NCBI RefSeq assembly: GCF_000698125.1
Contig: NZ_BAXA01000004.1
Coordinates: 186,001-250,000, forward strand
Length of the DNA stretch: 64,000 nucleotides
Source: Geomicrobium sp. JCM 19038
GTDB lineage: Bacteria > Bacillota > Bacilli > Bacillales > Marinococcaceae
Direction: 5' to 3'
Position numbers and translations under genes: made by a program. The notes below the pieces were generated by a model, which did no database searches, was not told the origin of the DNA, and saw nothing but the letters and a program-made list of their open reading frames with translations. Below, in pieces: positions 18,261 to 25,929 of this stretch (position 1 is the first letter of the stretch; every line of letters starts with the position of its first letter).

Positions 18261-19157
18261 ATGTTGTTAAACCGTATAAAATATCCGGGGTTTTCAAAAG
18301 CAGAAGGGATTTACCTAACAGCTTATGAACCTTATTTGTCGAATAGTGAACGTGCAGATGTGTCCGTACCGATTAGAATTGAAAATAAAGATTATCGTCA
18401 TCTATTTTCCAAAATGCCTAAGGATACACTATATTCTAAATTACTTGTGCTCTATAACGACGGTGAAGTTGTAACAGACGTGGATGAAGTACGTAGGTGT
18501 GTTTATTCAGTTTTTGGACTTACGCTTTTTCAAGAACCGGATAGTCAATTTGAATTTGATATAAGGCAAGGTGATCCAGAGCTTAGAAGAGTTGAAATAG
18601 AGAGCTTAACCAAGCTCATACATCGACACTCGGATTTTTTTGATGAATCAGAACAAGAGGTAATAAGTCAGCATCTGAAGTATTTCAAAGACTTGGAAAA
18701 GGTCGGAGGATATTTAAAGGAGGTGAGTACGAAGTTGCTCGATCGAAAAAGGTTTATGGAACGAGCAGATAATATCAACGAAGAAGAATTGTTAGACTCG
18801 ATCGATCTAGTAGAAGAACGGACAACCCATCGAAATGAGTTGGAGCGACTTCTATTTTCCAATGGAGAGTATACACGTCAAGATGTACATCGAATTTTTC
18901 GAAAGCATAAGAAAAGCATTAGGAAGGTTATCGGAAGGTATGCTTATCGGAAAGTTGTTAGTGAGATGAGGGATGCAGAAAAAGCATCTCCACGCCTTAT
19001 TCGAGAAACAAACGCTATTTATGGCAGATCAATGCAAACGAAAAAAGATTTTCTTCACTTTCTTGAAAATAAGCCTACGGATAAAGAACGGTTTCAAGAG
19101 CAGCTAGACATCATGATTGATCGTACTTGGATATTATCAAGTAACTATTCTAGATAA
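18261..19157 (+). CDS. Unknown 298-residue protein in the Tad locus
   Basis: No family is recognised. The protein is soluble, charged and mostly helical in look, with no signal peptide or membrane segment. The middle and C-terminal parts are rich in Glu, Arg and Lys (EELLDSIDLVEERTTHRNEL; HRIFRKHKKSIRKVIGRYAYR). ATG 18261 follows AAGGAATGATAA. A decayed copy of its C-terminal part lies just upstream, so this locus has gone through tandem duplication and loss. It lies between the pilus assembly genes and the genes for the secreted repeat protein and pilin. It could be a cytoplasmic partner, regulator or toxin-type cargo, but nothing in the sequence decides this. Confidence 0.7.
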   Translation: MLLNRIKYPGFSKAEGIYLTAYEPYLSNSERADVSVPIRIENKDYRHLFSKMPKDTLYSKLLVLYNDGEVVTDVDEVRRCVYSVFGLTLFQEPDSQFEFDIRQGDPELRRVEIESLTKLIHRHSDFFDESEQEVISQHLKYFKDLEKVGGYLKEVSTKLLDRKRFMERADNINEEELLDSIDLVEERTTHRNELERLLFSNGEYTRQDVHRIFRKHKKSIRKVIGRYAYRKVVSEMRDAEKASPRLIRETNAIYGRSMQTKKDFLHFLENKPTDKERFQEQLDIMIDRTWILSSNYSR

Positions 19158-19306
19158 GCACAGCACTATTGTTTAAAAGGGGGTGTTTCGAATGTTTATT
19201 TATAATTCTCCTTAAAAACAAGCTGTTGAATTTGCTAGTGATTAGTCATTTAGGAAGTAGTGTAAAAGAAAAGGAACGTGATGTTGATTAGGAGGTGATC
19301 GTCGCT

Positions 19307-21129
19307 ATGAGGAAGTGTAATAAGGTTCTTATTGCTTTTCTCATTACATTGTTAATTTCTTCATTGCCACTCAGTATGTCGTCCTTTGTATATGCAGAAG
19401 ATACAATAGATCCACCTGGTGTTGGCTTAGATGGTGCGGATGAGAAGAATAATATTCGAAGCGGGAGTAACTCGAGCTCCGGAAGTTCAGAACCTTCCTT
19501 TGGAGGTGGAGGCACGCCGGGAGCACCAAGTTGGTCAGATATTAATGGTAATCCAAGAAGTGGATCGGGCGGTGATGGTCAAAGAGGTACTCATGATAGT
19601 GAAGTTGGTGTAGGTCCAGGCGGCTATCCAGGTTATGGCGGTGGCAACGGACTAGGTCCAGGCGGCTATCCAGGTTATGACGGTGGCAACGGACTAGGTT
19701 CAGGTGGCTATCTAGGCTATGACGGTGGCAACGGACTAGGTTCAGGTGGCTATCTAGGTTTTGACGGTGGCAACGGACTAGACCCAGGCGGTTTATATAG
19801 CTTTTGGCCACAAAATACCTTAAATAACAATTATTATCCAACAATGAATCCGATGGTTAATAGTCATCTGCAGCAACAAATGTTTGGGTTTAATCATGGT
19901 AATTTACTTCGAGCAACAGCTGCTTCTTCTGGTCTAGGTTCGGTAACTGCAACAAATTCTCACCCCTTTAATAATTTTCTGTTTGCTAGTAGTGGTGAGC
20001 ATTCAATAGGTCTTGATAGTTTTGTAGGCGCAGCTGGAGATCGAGTGGGTGCCTTCCAATCACTCGTGGACCTGTCCCGAGAGTTAGGTCATGGTCAAAT
20101 GAATACTCTTTCGGGATCTAGTTATGCTGGCAATACTCTTGTTTTTGCACTTTCTGTCGCTGCACCGGGAATTAGTTACCTAAACCATACAGGTGTTAGC
20201 GCTACAATAGATAGTATTGGTTTCGGGACAACTATTCTGGATGCAACTAAAAACTGGAAGGATTTCAGAGCGGCATCTGTTACCAGTAGTACTGTAACTC
20301 AAGCAGCTCAAACGTCAACACCACTTATAAGTTCGGGATTGCAGACAGTATTAACGAGGACTGGAGTCGGACTAGGTATTATTGGCACAGGGCTAAGTGC
20401 TTGGGAATCGGTTACCCACTTTAGTGAGGGGAATTATCTAGATGGTACAGGCTCAATACTAGATGGCATCGGTTCAGCAGCATTTACGGTGTCGTTAGCT
20501 TCAGGAGGTGTTACACCTGTTGGATTAGCTGCTGCAGCTGTAGGGGTCGTTGCAACGGGTGCAGGATTAATAATCAGGTATCGTAAACCAATTGGAAAAG
20601 CTCTGAAATGGGCATGGAACGGAATAGCAAGTGCCGGTAGGTGGATTGGCAATCGTGTAGCCGACGGTTGGAATGCAGCTGTGAACTTAGGTACTAACAT
20701 TGCAAATGCTGCGAGCGAAGCAGGGCGAAATATTATTGATGGAGCAAGTCGTGTCGGCAATGCAATCAGCGATAGTGCCGGTAATGTCGGCAATGCGATC
20801 AGCGATGGAGCAAGTAATGTTCGTAATTCAATCAGTGAAGGCGCAAGTAATGTTGGTAATGCGATCAGCATGGTGCAAGTAATGTCCGTAATGCGATCAG
20901 TGAGGGCCCAAGAAGTGTAGGCAATGCTATTGTTGATGGTGCAAGTAATGTAGGCAATGCTGTTAGAGATGGAGCAAGTAATGTCGGTAATGCGATTAGT
21001 GATGGTGCCAGGAATGTCGGTAATGCAATTAGTGATGGTGCCAGGAATGTCGGTAATGCGATTAGTGATGGAGCAAGTAATGTCGGTAATGCGATCAGTA
21101 ATGGTTTGGGCAAGTTGTTTGGCAATTAA
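19307..21129 (+). CDS. Secreted repeat protein of the Tad locus (Gly-rich plus 11-residue repeats), frame break
   Basis: This is about 607 residues after repair. ATG 19307 follows AGGAGGTGATC and starts a signal peptide ending near SSFVYAED. Residues about 103-160 are four 14-residue repeats of the type GPGGYPGYDGGNGL. A middle region of about 300 residues has Gly/Ala-rich hydrophobic stretches (GVGLGIIGTGLSAWESV; VGLAAAAVGVVATGAGL) that could insert in membranes. The C terminus is ten 11-residue repeats close to GNAISDGASNV. The frame breaks near 20868 (ATCAGCATGG, one G missing); after repair all repeats stay in frame and the protein ends LGKLFGN at TAA 21127-21129. The 11-residue period suits an amphipathic helix. 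The family is not recognised. An adhesin, minor pilus component or exported effector are all possible. Confidence 0.75.
19613..19794 (+). repeat. Four 42-bp tandem repeats encoding a Gly-rich 14-mer
   Basis: Units start at 19613, 19655, 19697 and 19739, with a partial fifth at 19781. Each encodes G(P/S)GGY(P/L)GYDGGNGL. They are in frame within the secreted protein and are nearly identical in DNA, suggesting recent expansion by slippage or recombination. Confidence 0.85.
20756..21084 (+). repeat. Ten 33-bp tandem repeats encoding an 11-mer
   Basis: Units start every 33 bp from 20756 (GGCAATGCAATCAGCGATAG at the first). The consensus peptide is GNAISDGASNV, with G/R, S/V/R, D/E and S/R alternatives. 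One unit (20855-20886) is 32 bp, which creates the frame break in the host gene. More diverged units extend upstream to about 20690. Confidence 0.85.
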
Positions 21130-21148
21130 ATAATAGGAGGAAACTAAA

Positions 21149-21316
21149 ATGTTAAAGTTCTTAAAAAACTTCTGGAATGATGAAAAGGGACAATCAATGA
21201 GTGAGTATGGGTTAATTCTAGCCCTAGTCGCTGTTGTAGCCATTGCTACGTTAACGTTACTAGGAGACAACATTATGCAAATGTTCTCAGACATTGCAGA
21301 AGCAATTGCGCAGTAA
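21149..21316 (+). CDS. flp: Flp/Fap-type pilin
   Basis: This is a 55-residue type IVb pilin, the structural subunit of the pilus. The leader MLKFLKNFWNDEKG precedes the Flp motif QSMSEYGLILALVAVVAI, with the Glu five residues and Tyr six residues after the presumed cleavage site. TadV should cut after the Gly. The hydrophobic helix continues to the short tail MQMFSDIAEAIAQ. AATAGGAGGAAAC precedes ATG 21149. A GC-rich hairpin follows. The pilin gene comes after the assembly genes rather than first, as it often does in Gram-positive Tad loci. Confidence 0.92.
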   Translation: MLKFLKNFWNDEKGQSMSEYGLILALVAVVAIATLTLLGDNIMQMFSDIAEAIAQ

Positions 21317-21325
21317 AACGATAGG

Positions 21326-21349
21326 GCCCGGCGTGAATTACCGTCGGGC
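21326..21349 (+). terminator. GC-rich hairpin after the pilin gene
   Basis: The stem GCCCGGCG (21326-21333) pairs with CGTCGGGC (21342-21349) with one G-T pair and an 8-nt loop. There is no clear T-run, so it may be a partial terminator or a 3' stabiliser that raises pilin mRNA above that of downstream genes. Confidence 0.5.
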
Positions 21350-21379
21350 TTCAACTTGTTAGTAAAGAAGGTGTAGGCA

Positions 21380-21535
21380 ATGAAGATTTTTTTCTGGATA
21401 TTTTTAGGTGCATTGGTTTTGCTCACCCCGTTATTTATTTATGATATGGTGCAACGCCAATCGATCAACATTTCGTTTGTTCTCATGATTATTTTATGTT
21501 TTGTGTTTTATACTCGAGCCTTTAAAGCGGGCTAG
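21380..21535 (+). CDS. Small two-helix membrane protein
   Basis: This is a 51-residue open frame, ATG 21380 behind AAGAAGGTGTAGGC. It reads MKIFFWIFLGALVLLTPLF, a short polar link (DMVQRQSIN) and a second hydrophobic stretch ending YTRAFKAG. Two membrane helices with a short loop are predicted by eye. No family is recognised. It sits between the pilin and the EssB-like gene in the same direction, so it probably belongs to the same transcription unit. Confidence 0.6.
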   Translation: MKIFFWIFLGALVLLTPLFIYDMVQRQSINISFVLMIILCFVFYTRAFKAG

Positions 21536-21569
21536 CTGATTCGGTCGAATGAACCTAGGAGAGATGACG

Positions 21570-22937
21570 ATGAAGAAGACAGTACCATTTAATCATGGCG
21601 AATTAACACTTGATACTGAGTATGTGCAATGGCGTGTAGAAGATACGTTCGTCCAAAGTGCAACGATGAACGACTTATCGTATATGAAGAAAAAGCGTCC
21701 ATACACGCTTCCGGTCAAATCAATGGTTCATGAAGGCAATCAGATGATCTTTACGTGGGCTTTAGAAGATCATTTGCCCTACGTTGCCTTGCGCCAAGAA
21801 GATGTGCTTGTACGATTACGGGCAGCGGAAGGATTCATTGAGCTATACAAGTATTTTTCAGAACAAACCGAAGTTGAGACGTCGCTTGATCTTCATAATC
21901 TCGTATTTTCTAAAGAACACAATGAAACAAAAGCGTTAGGGTCAATGAAATCGATACATTTCTCGAACAAGAATGACACGGAGCAGAACGAACTGCCGTT
22001 CATTCAAAAGCAGCTTGTTTATCTATTTTCTCCAGTAAAAGATAAAGAATTTTATGAGGTGTCGGCAGAAGAGTTAATCAAGAAAGCCCCTCAGAATGAA
22101 AAGCATATTGTGACAACGATTTTAGAAGCGACATCGTTGGAACTAATTCTTGAGACGGTTCGTGAAGAGATTACGAAAGTGCAATCGCAGTATTATGAAA
22201 CCCAATCACAACCAGCCAAGAAACCTAGACGAGGAAAGCGCTTGGGGTTGCTCGCTACAGTCGTCATCGCGGTCGGTGCAATCGTATATGCGTTTGGTTT
22301 CGCTGGTTCAACAGAAGAAGCACATGTTCAAGAAATTGAAGAAGAACGTGTGACAGAAGTGGACGAACAATTGGACACCGCTAACAAGTATGTGGAAGCG
22401 TTAGAGTATTATTATCAAGGAGAATATGAAGAAGCATTCTCTTTGCTTGAACTTGTCAAACCTCATCGATCTATTGATGATTCTTTATATATTGAGCTTG
22501 CCGTTCTTACTAATCACTATGAGAACTATTTGGTGGAAAATCCAGAACAGGTTGCTGAAGTTGCTTATCAGCTTCATTTGCAAGACCGTGGCGAAGAAAT
22601 TCTTGAACTGGAGACGGATCACCCTTACGTATTGATGGAGCAACACAACTTGGAGGACGAAAGTGAAGAACTTCTCACGTATAGTCAACAAATTGAAGAA
22701 GAGCGCTCGTTAAACGAACGTGAGATTCAGCTAACGTTTTATGCACATCTCGCTTTAGATCCTGAAGAAGCGTATGCATTTGCGGAGCGTGTTGAAGATT
22801 CTAACTATCAAAAGCGTGCATTGGATGAACAAATTGAAATCCTAGAGAATCAGCTTGAAGAAGAGGATGAAAGTGATATTGAAGAGCTTGAGGAAGAAGT
22901 GGCACAATTAGAAGAGTTAAGAAGTGAGGTCTCATAG
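21570..22937 (+). CDS. EssB/YukC-like pseudokinase membrane protein
   Basis: This is a 455-residue bitopic membrane protein. The N-terminal 210 residues look like the degenerate kinase fold of EssB/YukC of type VII secretion, with a LHNLVF-type strand where EssB has HLIICPENIVYD, and no kinase motifs. A basic stop-transfer segment (KKPRRGKR) leads into one helix (about 225-245), and a long acidic helical external part follows, ending in a Glu-rich coiled coil. This is the layout of EssB, but no other type VII genes (essA, essC, WXG100) are here. ATG 21570 is preferred because CTAGGAGAG lies 8 nt upstream. The family call rests on layout and weak sequence likeness. Confidence 0.55.
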   Translation: MKKTVPFNHGELTLDTEYVQWRVEDTFVQSATMNDLSYMKKKRPYTLPVKSMVHEGNQMIFTWALEDHLPYVALRQEDVLVRLRAAEGFIELYKYFSEQTEVETSLDLHNLVFSKEHNETKALGSMKSIHFSNKNDTEQNELPFIQKQLVYLFSPVKDKEFYEVSAEELIKKAPQNEKHIVTTILEATSLELILETVREEITKVQSQYYETQSQPAKKPRRGKRLGLLATVVIAVGAIVYAFGFAGSTEEAHVQEIEEERVTEVDEQLDTANKYVEALEYYYQGEYEEAFSLLELVKPHRSIDDSLYIELAVLTNHYENYLVENPEQVAEVAYQLHLQDRGEEILELETDHPYVLMEQHNLEDESEELLTYSQQIEEERSLNEREIQLTFYAHLALDPEEAYAFAERVEDSNYQKRALDEQIEILENQLEEEDESDIEELEEEVAQLEELRSEVS

Positions 22938-22980
22938 GTCATATTCAATTTGTTTTTCAGCTAGGAAGGGGTTCGGTAGT

Positions 22981-24402
22981 GTGCGTGTTTATAGGTGGAG
23001 AAGTAGTATAGTTGCGATGCTTTTCGTATTGTTACTTGCGGCATGTAATGACAACAGTGAAGGAACTGAAGAAGCCGAGGAAAGCGTAGAGAATGAAGAG
23101 GCTCAAGAAGTAGACGGTGGGGAAGCAACCGCGACGGATGTACCATCGGTCGATTTGACGGCAGAAGGTGTGTTAACGTCTGGTGCGGGAGAATTAACGA
23201 CAGAGCATCTTCCTGAAGAAGAGTCAATTGGAGATTCATACGATCAAGCTGAGCAAAGTGCGCTTCAAGAGTTCGAGGCAATTGTGCAAGAAGAAGGCGC
23301 CGAACGGACGATGAAAGAGTGGCTTGACTTTATCGTGTATCAATTGGGTGCCGACCATGAAACGGTCCTTCAACGAGTTGAAGATTATGAGGTTGAATTC
23401 TCTGAATTGACGTTGCCTGATGGTAGGTCAATTGTTGAATTAGACGATGAAGAGCTCGACGAAGAAATGGAAAAAGAAGTGAACGTAGCCATTCTTCTTG
23501 ATGCGAGTGGAAGTATGGCCGGACAAGTAGACGGTGGACAGAAGATGGATTTAGCGAAAGATGCAATTGCAGCTTTTGTTCAAAGCATTCCTGATGAAAC
23601 GAATGTATTAGTGCAAGCGTATGGTCATGAAGGGGACAATACAAACGATGGGAAGACCGAGTCTTGTGAAGCGATTGAAAACGTCTATCCGTTATCGCCA
23701 ATCAATGACCGTGAATTCGTTGAAGCGGTAGACCCAATTGAACCGACAGGGTGGACGCCACTTGCTGATGCTATGGAGCAAGCTAAAGATGACTTGATTG
23801 AGGAAGCCGATGAAAACTCTATCAACTTCATTTATGTGATTAGCGATGGCATCGAAACGTGTGGTGGTGATCCAGTCGCCGTCGCAGAAACGATTCCAGA
23901 AGCAGGGATTGACTTTGAAGTGAATATCTTAGGATTTGATATTGCGGATGATGAGCACGAGCAACTTCAAGAAGTTGCAGAGGTTAGTGGTGGAAACTAT
24001 TCTTCTGTGTATACAGCACAAGAGTTAGATGAAGAAGTGACCGGTACTTGGCTTGATCAGATTAGTCAATTTGCTTGGATTTGGTGGGCAAGAGATGGAT
24101 TGATTGCAACGAGTGAAGATCAATTAGACATCGAAAATGAGCTTCGAGAATTACGAAATGATGTCTCCACCTTAAGAAACCAAGAGAACTCACGAATGAC
24201 CGAAGCCGTTGAAATTGTGATTGAAAATAATGAATTGGAGCCAGATGAGATCAATGAATTAAGGCAATTAATTAGAGAACGAGCAAATCTTATTCAAGAA
24301 GTGAGCGATGAAACAGTCTCTGAAAAACGAGCAGAGGTTATAGATTCGAGGGACCGTATTCAAGATGTGATTAGACAATTGCGAGAAGAGCATACCGATT
24401 AA
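22981..24402 (+). CDS. VWA-domain lipoprotein
   Basis: This is a 473-residue lipoprotein. GTG 22981 is chosen behind AGGAAGGGG, and the signal peptide ends in the lipobox LLLAAC. After a very acidic linker comes a von Willebrand A domain with a complete MIDAS: DASGS (D174, S176, S178), then a Thr in PTGWTPLADAM and an Asp in YVISDGIE. The C-terminal 100 residues are a charged coiled coil (ELRELRNDVSTLRNQEN...). It ends the Tad region and faces outwards. In other Tad systems TadG supplies the VWA domain; here it may be supplied as this separate lipoprotein. Confidence 0.85.
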   Translation: MRVYRWRSSIVAMLFVLLLAACNDNSEGTEEAEESVENEEAQEVDGGEATATDVPSVDLTAEGVLTSGAGELTTEHLPEEESIGDSYDQAEQSALQEFEAIVQEEGAERTMKEWLDFIVYQLGADHETVLQRVEDYEVEFSELTLPDGRSIVELDDEELDEEMEKEVNVAILLDASGSMAGQVDGGQKMDLAKDAIAAFVQSIPDETNVLVQAYGHEGDNTNDGKTESCEAIENVYPLSPINDREFVEAVDPIEPTGWTPLADAMEQAKDDLIEEADENSINFIYVISDGIETCGGDPVAVAETIPEAGIDFEVNILGFDIADDEHEQLQEVAEVSGGNYSSVYTAQELDEEVTGTWLDQISQFAWIWWARDGLIATSEDQLDIENELRELRNDVSTLRNQENSRMTEAVEIVIENNELEPDEINELRQLIRERANLIQEVSDETVSEKRAEVIDSRDRIQDVIRQLREEHTD

Positions 24403-24426
24403 GGTGATTTATTGGAAGAACACATA

Positions 24427-24457
24427 AAAAAACTAAAGGCTGCCCTGCACGGCAGCC
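24427..24457 (-). terminator. Intrinsic terminator after phr (minus strand)
   Basis: GGCTGCC (24438-24444) pairs with GGCAGCC (24451-24457) around a 6-nt loop. On the minus strand the stem is followed by a T-rich tract (complement of 24427-24436). It ends the rap-phr transcript and may also stop the convergent Tad transcript. Confidence 0.8.
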
Positions 24458-24464
24458 CCTGGTT

Positions 24465-24572
24465 TTACAAGATTTCATTTTTGGTTTGTGTACCGATGAG
24501 TTCTGAGCCACTTGCATCGCCAACGACTAAAACAGTAAGTGCGATTGCTGCTACTAGCATCCAACTTTTCAT
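24465..24572 (-). CDS. phr: Phr-type signalling peptide precursor
   Basis: This is a 35-residue precursor directly after rap, starting 4 nt after the rap stop behind GGAGGTGATTAAGG. The N terminus MKSWMLVAAIALTVLVV is a typical export signal. The C-terminal tail is GDASGSELIGTQTKNEIL. In known Phr peptides a five- or six-residue fragment near the C terminus, often with Lys or Arg second, is re-imported by Opp and blocks the partner Rap. TKNEI is a candidate, which is an inference only. Gene order and size match rap-phr pairs of Bacillus. Confidence 0.85.
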   Translation of the reverse strand: MKSWMLVAAIALTVLVVGDASGSELIGTQTKNEIL

Positions 24573-24576
24573 AACC

Positions 24577-25668
24577 TTAATCACCTCCAATAACGTGTTT
24601 ACCACCGCTTGCTTCATTTGATAGATGCAAATAGCGGTAGGCGTTCTCGAAATCTTCACGATCTCTAAAGTGCTTTGATAAATCGTTGCATACTTCTGAA
24701 AATTCTCCATGGAGATTGTTCTCTTGCAGAATAGCTAGTCCTTGATCAATGAGAGTTAGATCAACCTTTATTTGAGCGTGGAGACCACGACTGATCAAGC
24801 ATTTCGCACTATATTCATTTAACTGAAGCGCTTCTTTAGCAATACTTGACTCCACTTCGTCTAACAGTTCGTGACCGCGGTCATTCATGCCGAGTTTAAA
24901 GTGGGTGTTAGCAATATGATACTTAGATTTAATTCGGATCATCGTTTTCTTCTGGTGGCTATCTGAATGGGCTCGCGTGTAAGACTTTAATGCCTTCTCA
25001 AAGTGTCCGTGCCGGTATTCGTTATTCGCTTTGGCATAATGGACAAGAGATCGATGATAAGGTTCCTTGTTCGCAAGTTGCTGAGCGTAACTTGTGTACG
25101 TGTTCGATTTCTCATAGTAGCCGAGCTCCGAGTAAATCCCTGCTTTCATAATCAGGCAGTTCATTTGGAGCCGCATATGATCCTTTGAACCTTTGACAAT
25201 ATCGTACGCTTGATTAATGTAGGAGAGTGCGGTGATGTTCTGGTCTAGACGATAAAACACGTTCGCAATTCGAATGTAGAACTCAGCTTGCTCATAATTG
25301 TTCACATGGATAATGTGTTTCTCTGCTTCTTTGAAATGCTTCAGTGCACAAAGGTAATTCTCCATACTCGTCGCAATCATACCTTCATTGAAGTTATACA
25401 GGTAGTTCAAGATGTTGTTCGTCTCAAATGTTGCTTCCTTCAATTTCATGGAATGTTGGGCTATCGGTTGATGCATCATCTGTCCTGCAACAAATTGGTG
25501 TTTGAAATGTACCAAGTCATAATAAGTAGCTGCTTGCTTTGATACATGGATGTGATGAATCATTTCACTAATCTCTTTTTGATAGCGCTGAGCGTCATCG
25601 AGGTTGTACATGGAAAGCGCTCGTAACCAACTTCCGATCTTCGAGATGAGCGTATTCTCTATTGTCAA
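24577..25668 (-). CDS. rap: Rap-family TPR protein (response regulator phosphatase/inhibitor)
   Basis: This is a 363-residue Rap protein. An N-terminal three-helix part (SKIGSWLRALSMYNLDDAQRYQKEI, YYDLVHFKHQF) is followed by several TPR-like repeats (ENYLCALKHFKEAEKHI; IANVFYRLDQNITALSYINQA; GHFEKALKSYTRAHS). Rap proteins dephosphorylate Spo0F or block ComA-type regulators and are switched off by their Phr peptide. The start is read as TTG 25668 behind AAAGGATGA. It converges with the Tad locus. Which regulator it targets cannot be told. Confidence 0.88.
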   Translation of the reverse strand: MTIENTLISKIGSWLRALSMYNLDDAQRYQKEISEMIHHIHVSKQAATYYDLVHFKHQFVAGQMMHQPIAQHSMKLKEATFETNNILNYLYNFNEGMIATSMENYLCALKHFKEAEKHIIHVNNYEQAEFYIRIANVFYRLDQNITALSYINQAYDIVKGSKDHMRLQMNCLIMKAGIYSELGYYEKSNTYTSYAQQLANKEPYHRSLVHYAKANNEYRHGHFEKALKSYTRAHSDSHQKKTMIRIKSKYHIANTHFKLGMNDRGHELLDEVESSIAKEALQLNEYSAKCLISRGLHAQIKVDLTLIDQGLAILQENNLHGEFSEVCNDLSKHFRDREDFENAYRYLHLSNEASGGKHVIGGD

Positions 25669-25743
25669 CTTAGGGTCATCCTTTCTTGACTTTGTGTTTC
25701 TTAAAAAAGAGTATAATACAAAATATTGGAAAAAACATCATTT

Positions 25744-25762
25744 TTTGCACTTATTATGCAAA
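25744..25762. promoter_or_regulatory. Inverted repeat upstream of rap
   Basis: TTTGCA (25744-25749) and TGCAAA (25757-25762) form a 6-7-6 inverted repeat about 75 bp upstream of the rap start in a very AT-rich stretch. A TATACT-like -10 on the minus strand lies nearer rap (complement of 25710-25715). It could be a regulator site, but it is unlike the ComA box. Confidence 0.3.
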
Positions 25763-25847
25763 TTAAAATTAAATTCGACATTATCTGAATTTAACATATA
25801 GTAATAAAGTAGAGATCCCTTTGACTACATGTCGTATGAATCTATCT

Positions 25848-25890
25848 ATTGTCGGAATATTGTTATACAATGAACATATTGTTGGAAAAT
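25848..25890 (+). promoter_or_regulatory. Direct repeats upstream of the alcohol dehydrogenase gene
   Basis: ATTGTCGGAATAT (25848-25860) and ATTGTTGGAAAAT (25878-25890) match in 11 of 13 places and are exactly 30 bp apart, close to three helical turns. Both lie on the same face of the DNA, 40-80 bp before the gene, as expected for an activator or repressor that binds as a dimer. Confidence 0.35.
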
Positions 25891-25929
25891 TTAAATTATA
25901 AGATCAGATCACTATAAAGGATGATGAAC

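Noticed and set aside
19192-19215. Strong ribosome site GGGGGTG followed by a 7-codon frame
   Set aside because: It is too short to be a gene. It may be a leftover start of a lost copy between the unknown gene and the repeat protein.
19613-21084. Regular repeats considered as CRISPR
   Set aside because: The units are contiguous, in frame with a protein and without unique spacers, and no cas genes are present.
20434-21426. A 330-residue open frame on the minus strand
   Set aside because: It is antisense to the 33-bp repeat array and the pilin gene. Its Ile-Thr-Asp repeats are only the mirror of GNAISDGASNV, and it has no ribosome site.
21570-22937. Presence of a full type VII secretion system
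   Set aside because: Only the EssB-like gene is found; no WXG100, EssC or EssA genes occur in the window.
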